Shown one piece after another: positions 23,101 through 35,651 of a stretch of 64,000 bases of DNA (its first letter is position 1; each line of letters opens with the position of its first letter). Source of the stretch: Auanema rhodensis (Eukaryota > Nematoda > Chromadorea > Rhabditida > Rhabditidae); assembly GCA_964057225.1 (NCBI GenBank), contig OZ059899.1, positions 8,060,001 to 8,124,000 on the forward strand, given 5' to 3'. Under the pieces are notes generated by a model. The model searched no databases. It worked only from the letters and a program-made list of their open reading frames with translations, and was not told where the DNA came from. Both the position numbers and the translations under genes were made by a program.

Positions 23101-26100
23101 GTAAGTAGCTGAAACAGCGTTTTTAAGCAAGCAAAGCGTTATATGTGAAGCACATTACTCACACAAGGACACAACGACAGATAATATATTAAATTATTTT
23201 TATTAATAAATAAATTAAAAAATTATTATGTGTTACGACAGACATGAATAGGCGGATTAAAGGAAAGAATGACTTAATTCCATACATTATACTTTAAATA
23301 AACATGAGTAATTATGAAATATAATATGATACTGTATATCGACTTGTTAATAAGATTTCAAACATTTGGACTGATTTTTATATCCAAAACAGATAACTAT
23401 ATTCGATATTCGATATACGGTATAAATTAAATTAAATGATTATGATTGGCAAGTTATTTAATTCTTTCTCCGCTTAAAGAATTCTGATTTTTTTCGGTTT
23501 GCTTATGTGCACTGAGGTGTTGATGCATTTAGGGAAATAGTGCTGTAGAAAGACATATAGTTGACCACTATGAGGACCAAAGAGAGAAGAAGGACGGTAG
23601 TCTCAAACCTTGATGACGAGCCTTGCCACGTACTTTGCGTTTACCGGCTTCAGAAGGTGGCACACAGCCATCGTTGTGCAAGATGTGTCCATCTGGACAC
23701 TGGCACGACTTGTTGATACAAATCGTGTTACCCCTAAAGATGCAGAGTGAACAAGCTGAGCTTAAAGCTTAAGCTTGATCTACTCCCATCCGGCTCGTCT
23801 TTTGCAAAAATCAATGTTTCATGTGCTCTATCAATCATTCCTCACACGTTCTTTCTCAACTTACTTTTGAATTCGAAAAATAATACAAAACAAACATTTT
23901 TTCTCAAAAAATATGTTTCAAAAACGAAATGGTTTAATATCACGGTTCAGGCTAATTGTGAAAACAAACTGACGTGTATTTTCTTTAAGCTATTTTGTAC
24001 AGAGAATTCAGTTAGTTTAATTATTAGAAACAAACGTTTGTTATTGTAAGTATAATACGTTCAAACATTCAGTTAACTATATGTAATTATAATTATATTA
24101 TAATCTGAAAAGTGAAAAAAGCACACACACGCACAAACATGAACAATTTTTTTTGGTATTGCATACCGCTGGATGGGAGCAGCCAAGATATACATATGGC
24201 AGAAGCATAAGTGCATACCTACAATAGAGGCCAATAGCCTCACATTCATTTTTGCTACCAGAATATGATGGTGTTGACGTGGTTGTTGGACGAGTTGATG
24301 AAGCATAAGCAGTTGTGGAATAGGTAGAAGCAACAGAAGACGAAGCTGATGTTGGATTTGGTGAAGGTCTTCCGTAGTGACGATCTACGTTATGACCATT
24401 ATAGCCGGATGATAGTGATGTGTATTCAGATGTTGGTACGTTATTACGTTGGTTACTGTTGTAATCTACGACAAACGGCACATGCGTGGGCAATTCGATA
24501 AAGTCGACAGGTCGACGTGTTGCTGGTTTCCATGTTGTGCTGGCTGAAAAGGTGTATTAGGCTATACAAAGGTAAAAAGCCAGCTGTTTCGAATTCGATT
24601 ATCATTTCAATTAAAGTCTGAAGATATTCAATGCATATATCGGCTTGTTGATTTTCTAGAATTGTGTCATGCACGTTAAATGATATATACTAACAAGCAT
24701 GATGCATAATCGAAATATTCGTCTATTTGATATTAATATTAGTAGTATCGAGCGTGCGTTAAGCTATGAAAACATAATTTCATATAAAGACCTTACCTTT
24801 AGTTGTGGTTTGCGTTGTTGTTGTTGTGGATTCACAACGTCCATTCTGAGAAGCATGAGTACCTTGAGGACAAACACATAAGCCATCAAGGCACATAGAG
24901 CCTCCAACACATGAATCAAGAGGTCCACATTGATTTCCGGGGGTAACCTTTCTACCTTGATGGATAGTACTAGGTAAAGCATTGAAAGTATTGACTTGCT
25001 AAATGGTTGGTATTACAAAGCTGTTTCAAACAAACTAAGTACTGGCTGAGCTGGTTTATTTGTGACAGATAATACCGAAGCAGTTTGGTACACAGGAGCA
25101 GTTGGAATAGATGTAGTATATACTGGTACAGTCTAGACAATAGTTCAACTTCAAAATACGATAACGAATAAAATTTTTACCTTTGGTGGAAGAGTTGGGC
25201 GAATTCCAGATTGAATGCAAATGCCTTTCTGTACGATCATTGATGGATCAGGGCAAATGCACCATCCTTCGCGGCAAACACTACCTCCTGTGCATTCACG
25301 AGCATCAGTGCAAGATCCTCCTGGTGGAGAAGTCACAGGCTCATTAGCTAAATAACAAAAGTTTCGTTGAAGTATAGAAGAATAAATATTTCTTGTAATC
25401 GAACCACAAAAAGCAAAGAATTCTGATCTATAGGATAACATGTTAAGCTTTTAATATAATTTAATCAAAAGTTGGTTATTATTTGGTAAAAAAACAAGTT
25501 AAATGTTAAAAAGAAATAAATTAGAAAAGTTGGTATAAGGAAAAAGGGAAATGGGGAACTTACGATCACATGTTATATCTTCAGGAGAACAAGCGCACTT
25601 ATCATGCAAACAAATTAAACCTTCATTACAACGATGGACGTCAGAACATGGATGTCCGAATCGAATATGACCATCACGTGGTATACATGAATCATTAATT
25701 GGAATGTAATCATAACTACATATACAATAATCCTTAAAACATATTCCATTGTTGCCACATATGCGATTAGGAACTGAGCATGGCTGACCAGGCACAGAAA
25801 AGACTGTCATTGTTGATGTTGATGATATAATACTTTCTAATGTTGGCAATGCAGCTGGAGTTGTTAACATTGCATCAGAAAATCGCATTGATTCGGATGC
25901 TTGACTCAATGCATTCAAAAATGATGAGAGAAGTCTTGAAGCCATTACCGGATCAGCTGTTACAGTTGGGACGGAAATTGATGGTATTCTGTTCAAAACT
26001 AAATTATCAGGAAGTTGATTTGATGATGGAGTTGTCGGAATCCTCGGTAGTGATGGCAAAGTTGATGTATCCGCAGGTGGGTCTTCATGTGCAAACATGG

Positions 26101-29100
26101 GCAATCTGTGAAGCAATGTGGGAGAAGCAGCCATTTGACTATGCCGAACAACACATCGATCTGCATCCATACGATATCCATCACTACAGATACAGATCCC
26201 TTCATTGCATTTAGAATTCAATGGACATTGTAGGTCTTCAGAACATTGAGCATCAACGCTTAGTAGCATTATGGATAAGCATTCGGAGCTTGATCCATGA
26301 CAAACACAGAGTCTTTCATGACATCGGAAATGTAAAGGGCAATCCTCATTTTCATCACATATTGGACCGTTTGGTGTGTTTGTGACTTCTGTTAACGAAT
26401 TTGAATTTATTTTTGATAATTCATGTCTTCTAATTTCGTTGGAAACTGGAATACAACGATCATCTACTCCAAGAAGACCATCAGCACATTGACAAAATCC
26501 TTCAATGCACCTTGAGCCTGTCACGCAGATCTGTGTCATTGAGCAAGATTCATATGGTTGGCGAACCATATCAGATGGAACACATCTACCATCAACATTG
26601 AAAAAGCGTGGTTGACATTGGCAGGTTAAATCATTGGCACATTTTGAATTATCCATGCATATAGTACGTGAATCAGAGCAGTTTTCACCCGGATATGCTG
26701 AAGTCAAATGCCTATGAGGAATCATGTTTTCCGAGCCATCTTCTTTCATTGTAGCAGCAAATTCATCTTCTGGGCCATCTTGCTCAACACATCTACCGAG
26801 TAAACTTCGTTTTCCCGGTGGACATATACATGTTCGCTTTATACCAGCACAAACACTACCATCGACACAAAGCTGTCCATTTGAGCAATCATCACCTGGA
26901 TGAGCTGTATAAACGCATATTCCCAGAATATTTCGTCGCCCTCCACGACATACACATTTGTCATCTTCGCAAATTGAGCCCCCTAAACAGAGTTGGTTTT
27001 TTCCACAAGCTTCACCAATGCCAACGAGATCAATAGCTTTCGGAGCTTCGATACATTCGTCCTGAAGGTAGATTAAACCTACAGGACATTGACACAATAA
27101 CCCTAATCCAGCAGCAAGTTGTAAGCATTCAGAACCTCCAACACAGAATTCAAAGTTTTGACAATTTTCCAAAGGTTGAGCAAACTGCCTTTCTTCAGAA
27201 GCGTTCAAATGTTTTCTATCAATGGCTTCATCATCATCTTCTTTGCTCAAATAATCTGAATCGTATACTTTAATTCCATCTTGATATTTGTAGGCACAAA
27301 TTCCGTTTTGAGCAGAACATTGGTCGGGACAACGACAAAAGTCTTGTGTGCAGAAACTGTTTCCCAGACATAGCGCTTGATCGCCACAGTATTCTCCAGG
27401 CATTGCGAAACGCATCTTTGGTGGAGAAATGTTTATTGCCGAAGATGATGCCGTAGAAGAATCTCCAGAAACAATAGGAGCACCGTTTACGATTGGAAAG
27501 CTGGCAAATTGAGCAGCGAATGGGTTATCCATATTTGGAGTAAACGTTGGAGTGAATGAATTGGGTGCAAATATTGGATTAAATGAAGAAAATGGTGTAG
27601 CCGGAGTTTGTGTTGAAGGCCCAGAAGTAGTTGCCATAAACACTTGCACATTCATATTTTTTGAGTAATTGAAAGGAGGCTTTGTTAAATCAATGGGTAA
27701 TGTCGCCATGTTCGATTGTGTACCAGTCATAGGTTGAAGAACATTTGGACTTAGAAGCTGATTACTTGTTAATGATTGACTAGTATCTCCTGAATTGACT
27801 GGACCAAATATACTGTTTGTTCCTGCCATGTTTTGCATAAAGGTTTCTGTTCGAATTCGTTCTTGCATTGGCGACTGTGGCCCGTCGTTTCGTTGAGTTT
27901 CCAAATTCTGATTAGGTTGTTCATCTATTTCGTTCAATAGTAAACGTTTAGGTGGTGGCATACAAAAGTCATTAACAAGCTCATAACCACTTTTACAAAG
28001 ACAAAATCCATTATCGCAATAACTAAAGCGATGACAATTGCGAGATGTTACACATGCCTTACCAGTGGTTAGAGCTGTTTGACGACATTCTCCCCGCTCT
28101 GTGGCCATTCCTGATGGACATTCGCACACTCCACTCATCAGTCCACAATAACTGTTATAACTACATATAACGTCATTATGGCATTGATCACCTGGACGAC
28201 CAAGTCGAGGGGGTCGGCATGCTTTACCGTCACGAAGGCTTGAAGCACATTGACAAGTACCTTGCACACATACTGCATGTAGAGGACATTGGTTTGTGGA
28301 GATACAACTTGATCCTAAAGCAGATATCTGTTCACAGTAACCAGCAGTGGCACGATAGCCTGCATTGCAAAAACATATTCCTTGGAGACATCGGGAAGAC
28401 AGTGGGCAATCAGAATCTTTTGCACAATGCGTTCCTTCGAGTAATAGATCTTCTGAAGTACTCCTATCATTGGTGGCCACATCAGCCACTGCGCTTTTAG
28501 CGGGATTTTGCTTCAATTCAAGTTCCAATCTTTCCATTTCTGCTTCCAAGTCAATACAAATACCACCCCGACAGACACCTTCTGTGCAACTGAATATGCA
28601 TGATTCACCTAAACCAGGAATTCGAAGTGTGGTAGTGGGAGGAGTAATAGTCGTTGTCGGTTTCATTATTGGATAAACAGAACTTTTCTTGACGCATTTG
28701 TTATTTACATCAGGAACTTCATCATATCCACAGCGACATATTCCTTCTTGACAGCGAGATCCACCAATACAGTAACTTTCAGAATCACATCTTTTAGTCG
28801 GAATAACTGGATTGAGCTGACTCCGAGGAACACATAACCCATTAGAAGAATGCATCTGATGAAAGCATGTGCATGCGCCGTACGTACAAAATGATTCTCC
28901 GATACAATCATAACCTTTTTGTGGGTTACAAGCTCCTCCTACTCGAACTTGATGAATAGCTTGACGACAAGTTCCATCAACTATTGTTTCTCCATGTCGA
29001 CATCGACAAACTCCTTGTCTACATTCAGTTCGAAAAGGGCATTGAACCGTTAAAAGGCATTCCATTCCAGGGAGAAGTTCGTCACTCGAGGATGATGATT

Positions 29101-32100
29101 TCTTTGCTTTCTGTCCGGAAGTATGAACTTTCAAAGGAGTTTCTGTAGGATTTAGGCTAGGCGGTGTACTTGGTAATTCACAAAATCCTTGAGCATTCAA
29201 AACTCCACTCTCACAACGACATAATTCATTGATACAGATGGATCCTCCAGTGCATGTTGTTTCAGCATTACATGGTTGTCCGGGAGCTGAAATAGGCATC
29301 AGTTCCATGTCTCCTACGCATTTTTCATCAACAACTATTTCATTATCTTTACAAGGACAGATTTCTCCTGCACAAGATGAACTTCCATTACAGATTTCAA
29401 ATAACGTACAGTTGCTATTGAAAGATGAAATAGTACTTTCAGATATATATGTTGTTACAGGTAAAGTTGTTGTTACTGTTGATGGTGGCAATGATGTTGT
29501 TGTTTTCAAAGTTGTTGATGGTGTAGGAGTTGTTGTCGGTATTTTGTTAACTTTAATTGGAATTGAGTCCTTCTTTACACATCGTCCATTCACATTCACC
29601 TTCTTCGCGACACACATACAGATTCCAAACCGACATACACTACCGTGGATACATACTTCTCCTAACTGACAAGATTTTCCTGCTTCAGATGCTGCTACTA
29701 TACACATTGTTGGATCACGAGTAGATATAACATGACCATCGGGACAGTTACATCGCCCAAGTTCACAGATAGAGCCGTTAACACAAGTTTGACCATTTGA
29801 ACATCGACCACCTGGATTTTGATGGCATCTGAAAATAGTTCACTATTGGAAATAACATAACTGATATTCAACATACCGTCCCATTTTTTCCACTGAATCA
29901 TCTGTGCATATACAGACACCTCCTTTACAAACGGACCCTCCGGAACATCGATCAGTTTTTATGTTGCAAATATTATTTATGCCTTTATAAATAAGAACAT
30001 CATTTTGTGATGTTGGATGACATTGTCCATTCTATAATAATTTGATTTATAATTTATAATTGAAAATAGGCTTATGATACCTTTACTACAAAGTTTGTAT
30101 CACAGACACAACGTCCACCTACGCAGATAAATGTTTGAGGACATTGACTGTGACTTTCACACATTGAAACACTCATTAAACATCCCCCTGGCTTTTGACA
30201 ACGACAGAACCCATCAATACAGAATGCTCCATCTTCACAAACAGCTGATAGATTTTCAACATCACATGATGAATCTACTGGTAGTAGTACTGGCCTACAG
30301 AAGCCGTCTCTTGGCACCAAACCATTTATACAATGACATTTGTTGCTTATACATACTCCATGACCATCGCTACATGTTGTAGCGTCCGGCCAGCATACCA
30401 ACCCATTCGTCTGACGACGACTTCGTTTATGAAAGCTTATTGTTTGCATGTTAGTACGAGATTCTACTGAATCCAAGTTAGATATTTTCTTTTTTCCGAT
30501 GAGCATTAGTTGAGTTTGGCAGTTAGTTTCATCAGGACAAATACAGATATTATAGGAACAGATTAGAGGTGGTACACAAGCAGGAATACATAAATCAAGT
30601 TCTGAAAGAGATTAAAGAAAAGTTAAGGATAGGTTATAATAAGTGGTTAAAATAATTAACTTAAAACTGAAGTTTGAGGCGAAGCGTGCAAAGGTAAGAT
30701 GTTTTGGTTGCAGCATAACATAATATAACTCAGAATTAACTATAAAAACTGAAGTAAATTAGACTAATATGGTGATAAAGTATTTCTATCTAAATGATTG
30801 TCAGTACCTGGTATACAGGTCTGATCAACAGTCTTAGTTCCGTCTGGGCATTTGCAGACGCGATCAACACATGAAGTTCCAGCATAAGCTGCTGTGCACT
30901 GTTGGCTACTACGGCATCCAATTTGTCCAGGATAGATCACTGTAGAGATGAGGAAATAGAAAGAAAAATCAGATGAGAGTAAATTTCTGCTTTGATGATA
31001 TGGACGTCTATTGCCATCTTCATTATATGTATATGAATTGATTAATATGATGGCTACTGAACGTTTGCTAACTATATTAACTATTACATATACATATGTT
31101 AAGGTAAGAAGACGAATAATCATTATGTGCTTTGGAAGTGTTTAAAATAAATAAAACTAAGATCAAAATATAAATATTCAGTTTGAAGATTATATTATTA
31201 TGTCATATAGCTATGTTTAAAAAATAAATTCAAATGTAATGTGCTGATTTGCGTTTGCTTAATATAGCATGTTAACTATTAAGCTTATTAATTAATTAAT
31301 TGATTAATTATTTAACTAAAGCAACTTAAATATTATAAAATAAGCTAATTATATGATAAACTAACCTTTTTCACATCGACTTTCGATATTAACATGAGTT
31401 GAGAGACATTGACATGATGGTGGTGAAGTGTTTCCATTGCAATAAGCTCCAATCATACAATCAGTATTCAAAGAACAGCGAACACCAACTCCTGACTGCT
31501 TACTTCCACCTAAATTATTAAAACTTTAGTTTGATATTTGATATACAAATACCAAGAGAAATCTTCATATGATTAGGCTTTGAAGTTGGTTGTTGTGTTG
31601 CCACATTCTTGTAACCATATGTTGTAGATGGTTGTTGAACAATATTTTGATTAAATGTATATACTGGTGGAATTGTCTTTGTCTATAAAATAAACATATA
31701 ATTAAGTTAATTATAAATAATCATACTGTAGTTGCTGGAATATAAACTGGTGCAGCAGTTGCAACTGGCCTAGCTGTGGTTTGAATTGGAGCAAGAGTTG
31801 GTGGAACTGTACTCTCAGAATAAGTAGACTTGGTAGCTCCATTAGGCTTATAGACATGAACACATTCTCCGTTGCTTAAATCAGTATCAGATGGACAGAC
31901 ACATACAGGAATGATGCTATCGCAAATGGAACCTTTCACACAAACTTCTCCATTATCACATAATTCTCCAGGTCCTAAATAATAAATAAATATATTATTT
32001 TTCAACTTTTTATATATTATACTTACCAACTTCCTTACGTTCCTGTCTTAGAACACATTTTCCTTCATATTGCACCAATGGAGAAACACAAGCACAACGT

Positions 32101-34618
32101 CCCATTTGGCAAACACTACCATTATCACACTCAGCCAAATCGTTACAGATGGCTCCAATACCAACTTAAAAAATTTAAAATTTTGTTTGAAGAGAGATAC
32201 TAATGAGGCGATATTTCAAATTTGAATAATTGTTCAAGAAAATAAATAGAAAACCAGATTGATAGCGATTGAAAAAGAAGAAGCTTTAAAGATAGCATAA
32301 GCAAATGATGAAGCTGTAGTTGAACTAGCAAAAAAAAAACAAATTTGATTGTTTTGAGCAACCTTTTTGAATTTTGATAGAAGATGTTGCTGGTAAAACA
32401 CATTCTCCGTCACGTGCTTCCAAGTCTCCTGGACAGAGACATAAGCCAATCGGTAAAGTACAGATAGATCCACCCATACATACTTCCTTTGAACGACATG
32501 ACTGACCCGGTTCAGCTGAAATGCAAGCAAGCCGATAGAAGAAAAGCCCAGTTAGCATAACAGAAGTTAGATTGAAACTGAACAATATTGATGTGCAAGT
32601 GCATATGAAAGCTATGTGTTCAAGTACATTCAACTATAATCTAATAGAATGGTGGATCTAAGTTTTATTTCAACACTTTAATTATTTCCAACTTCAACCT
32701 TTCTCCCTTGAATTACAAATTCTTTTGAACAATTTTCTCTCAAACTACATATGTATATGCCTAAGAACGGAAATGATTATTAAGTTCAATTGGTGTTGCT
32801 CTTAATTCAAACACAAACGACGTGAACAAACTCAACTCTATAATCTCATTTCGTGTTTATCCACCTTTTATCTTCACAGCGAACCATTTCAAGGAGATAT
32901 TCTTGAGAAACATAAAGCTTGACACGGCTTTTCTGTTCTTTCTTTACTATTACAAATCATTCTTCGCATCTCTCTATCAAATATAAGTCTTTCTCAAGCA
33001 CACATCTGTATGTACATATATACGAAATTAAATGTTTCACAACATTACTTCATGCTCCTGAAACGTTTTCAACTTTTGATGACAAAATAGTTTGTAAAAT
33101 TAAAAATAAGTGTAACCATTATTATCCTACAATATAGTTGAAAATCAAATATTAGCTTTCTATTTTCAATAATTCTTTCAAATGAATTCTTCCGTTTTAT
33201 AACTTCCTTATAAGATTTAAAATTGATTTCTTTTCATATATAGTTATTGTTATTACAATACTACTTAAACTATTTGAAATCATGAAAAAGAGTTATTGAA
33301 TAAGTACTACATGTCTCAATTCTAGATGATAGACATACTCATTCACTTCTTGCTCTTTGTTAACTATATTCCTCTTATGAATTGACGTCATCTGAGTAAA
33401 CACATGAACATATGAGATACTCATCTGTATGATATCCGTTCAATGTCTTCTCTTCTCCCTTCCCCTTACAACCATTTACAATTTCTTCAGATGAAAGGAA
33501 AGTTTTGAAATAAAGAAATGAGATACATGCTTAGAAGAAATAGATATAAAATAAAATATTTGCTTTCCGAAATCATTAACATGCATATTTCAGAATAAAG
33601 GAAATTTAATCTACGTATTAGCTCAGTGGCGATTTGAAAAGCAGCTTACCGAGTATTGGAATTCTTTTAGTAGTAGGAGCTTGAGTAGTAACACCTCCAA
33701 AGTTTCCAAATACAAACTTGTGATTTGGCATCATTCCACCGAAGTTGTTTGATGATGTTGCTGGAGAATTAGTTTGCCATTGGCTATTACCTATAAAACA
33801 TATTTTTCTAATTTTATAAGCATTGCTTAACATTCTACCTAAGTTATTGTTGTTTGCAAAGTTGTTGCTATTATAATTATTAGGATTGAACTTATTGAAA
33901 TTAGGATTAGGAATGAAGCCAGGCTGACCATTGTTGTTATTCATATTTATTGGTTGATTGGGATTTGGTAAGAAATTTCCATTTTTATTCTAAAAAAGAA
34001 TAGTTATTGTTAATTATAATTTTCAATTATTACCACATTTTCGAATGAAAATTTAAAACGTTCTGGATTAAAAGCATTTTCATTCTTAACACATGATAAT
34101 GTTTCCAATTGTGGAATCGTTCCAAATGGACACAGACACCTAAATTTATTTTGTTTGTCTTTGATTTCTAAGTTTTTGATTTTTTCAAACCTCAATGTAT
34201 CTCGGTCACATACAGTTCCACCAATACATGTTTCACCTTTAGCACACGATGAATTGAGAATAGCTAAAGATGATATGTGGTAATAAGGACAAATCAAATA
34301 AGAATTAGAAAAATTCTCACGAAAAGCTTACCGATGTTCAAATTCGATTGCGGCTTACGATGTTGTTTTCGCATGGCTACAGTCTTGCATTGTTGATTTA
34401 TAAAATCAAAAATCATATTATATGGACAAAAGTTTCTTTCCCAAATTCCAATATTTCTAAAATGCATATGATAAACAGATTATTTAAATGAATATAACAT
34501 ACCCATCACCTGTAACCCGACAAGAGAGAAAAGCACTGGAATTTCCATCTGGATCTACTGCTAAGAGACCATCAAGCTCACGATTACAAGGTATATTCAT
34601 AGCCCTATCCGCGGCTGA

Positions 34619-34650
<32 letters not shown>

Positions 34651-34866
34651 TATAAGTTATTAATATATATTTTTTGTAAATTATAAGTAAAATTATCATT
34701 GTTTTCAACAAATATTTAGTATTTGGTTGTTAACGTTAGGAGAAACATTTTGATTTCTAGGCAAATAAATCGCATTTAGAGTTCACATTTATGATTTTCA
34801 ATATTCAAATTTAATAAACTAACCTAGAGAAAGGGAGAATAATGAGAAAGCGAGTAGAACCCGCAT
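20136..34866 (-). CDS. Giant secreted EB-module protein, chitin-binding-like N-terminus
   Basis: Begins [15 protein letters not shown] (signal peptide, ATG at 34866). Exons 34503-34614 and 34332-34456 encode a six-Cys-type chitin-binding-like domain ([15 protein letters not shown]... [19 protein letters not shown]). An Asn/Pro-rich linker follows (33640-34015). Then come about 40 EB modules, each roughly C-x5-6-C-x2-GS-x-C-x4-C-x-C, separated by Thr/Pro/Ser linkers; 22 of them sit in one exon, 25564-29828. Later exons near 25300, 24900, 24230-24540, 23610-23735, 22925-23020, 22741-22870, 21390-21434, 21240-21340, 21070-21186 and 20899-21020 continue the pattern. The terminal exon 20136-20632 has a Pro/Ser/Gly-rich stretch and a lustrin-type Cys motif (NCPPG..., [16 protein letters not shown]) before TAA. 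Related nematode proteins combine EB modules with chitin deacetylase; a cuticle or eggshell matrix role is inferred. Confidence 0.88.
21640..22664 (+). CDS. Nested gene of unknown function inside an EB-gene intron
   Basis: Nine exons on the opposite strand, wholly within the EB-gene intron 21435-22740: 21640-21738, 21788-21880, 21928-22015, 22062-22122, 22167-22204, 22250-22334, 22409-22479, 22523-22552, 22600-22664. Coding length is 630 nt, in frame throughout, giving 209 residues from [20 protein letters not shown] to [11 protein letters not shown] and TAA. All introns are 44-74 nt with GT...AG ends. The N-terminal half is predicted helical and acidic ([30 protein letters not shown]); the middle is Lys/His-rich ([16 protein letters not shown]); the C-terminal part is polar with [15 protein letters not shown]. 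No signal peptide or membrane segment. I do not recognise the family. Multi-exon structure preserving frame is the main support. Confidence 0.78.
23019..23610. other. Long intron of the EB gene
   Basis: About 590 nt between EB exons, roughly ten times the usual intron here. AT-rich with no open frame worth calling; the intron between the exons near 23735 and 24228 (about 490 nt) is similarly empty. Either could hold enhancer sequence. Confidence 0.5.
32517..33646. other. Long intron of the EB gene
   Basis: About 1.1 kb separating the Asn-rich linker exon (ending KRIPIL, donor near 33647) from the exon beginning [13 protein letters not shown] (32516 downward). Contains no coding signal on either strand that I can support. 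It has pyrimidine-rich tracts. Unlike the nested-gene intron of similar size, it appears to be empty. Confidence 0.55.
34617..34647. repeat. (TA)n microsatellite in intron
   Basis: An uninterrupted TA dinucleotide run of about 26 bases directly upstream (on the minus strand) of the 34614 acceptor, inside the first intron of the EB gene. Simple repeat, likely length-variable between individuals. Confidence 0.9.
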
Positions 34867-35532
34867 CTTGAAAAATTTATTCGATTTGATAACTATGTGT
34901 TTACTTGTAGTTCAGTCTGTATCTTATAACTTTCTTCAGCTGCTTATGAAGCTTCTCTTAAACCTTACTACCCCCAACCAGTGAACAGCTATCTAAAATG
35001 AAATTGGTAAAATATAATAGAATAACATGAAATTAAGCACAAGCAATATTTAAAACAATTTAATGTACAAATAGAATACGAAGAAAAAAAATGATGAAGA
35101 TATATTCATAACTTTGGATACGAAAAGACAGATGCGAGGAATGAGCAAGAAAACTTCCATATATAAAAAGAACATGAGAGACATGTTTGTGTTCAATAAA
35201 GAAAATAAGAAAGACCTGTCTTGAATTGACTTCCGAAATGAAAGAATTTCAACGCTCAAACGATTGACATTGAGCTTCAACTTGCAACAGGTCCACAAGT
35301 CACCAAATACGGTCAACGAGAAAACAATGAGTGTGTGAAAAGAGCAATAAGAGATTAATATTGGAACTGGCCAGTTAATCCGTTACGGAGCAGGTTAGAT
35401 AGATAAATCAAGTTAGTGCTATTCTTATATACTAAAAGTGTTCAAAAAGACAAAAGAAGATGGCATATATGTTACAAAAGAAAAAAATGTTTGGAGAAAA
35501 AATTACAAACATTCAAGAAAAACAAAAGGTAA
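34867..35532. other. Upstream region of the EB gene
   Basis: Minus-strand 5' flank of the giant EB gene up to the tRNA. It should include its promoter and 5' untranslated sequence. No coding exon recognised. A polythymidine run on the minus strand just past the tRNA (within 35500-35532) fits a Pol III terminator. Confidence 0.5.
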
Positions 35533-35651
35533 TGCACGGAGTGGGATTTGAACCCACGCCCTCATACGAGGACCAGAACACTCAGCGGCTTGATTCTTGC
35601 CGCAAGATAATATCTTGAGTCTGGCGCCTTAGACCACTCGGCCATCCGTGC
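35533..35651 (-). tRNA. tRNA-Leu(CAA) with intron
   Basis: On the minus strand the acceptor stem GCACGGA pairs with TCCGTGC followed by discriminator A. A-box TGGCCGAGTGG and B-box GGTTCAAATCC are both present. The anticodon stem CCAGA pairs with TCTGG; the loop reads CTCAAG with anticodon CAA, interrupted just 3' of the anticodon by an intron of about 35 nt (roughly 35580-35614). A long variable arm (about TCCTCGTATGAGGGC) is characteristic of Leu tRNA. Intron-containing tRNA-Leu(CAA) is widespread in animals, so this looks functional. Confidence 0.95.

Noticed and set aside
29229-29669. Plus-strand open frame opposite the EB exon
   Set aside because: Shadow of the strongly coding minus strand; Val-rich translation mirrors Thr codons of the linker.
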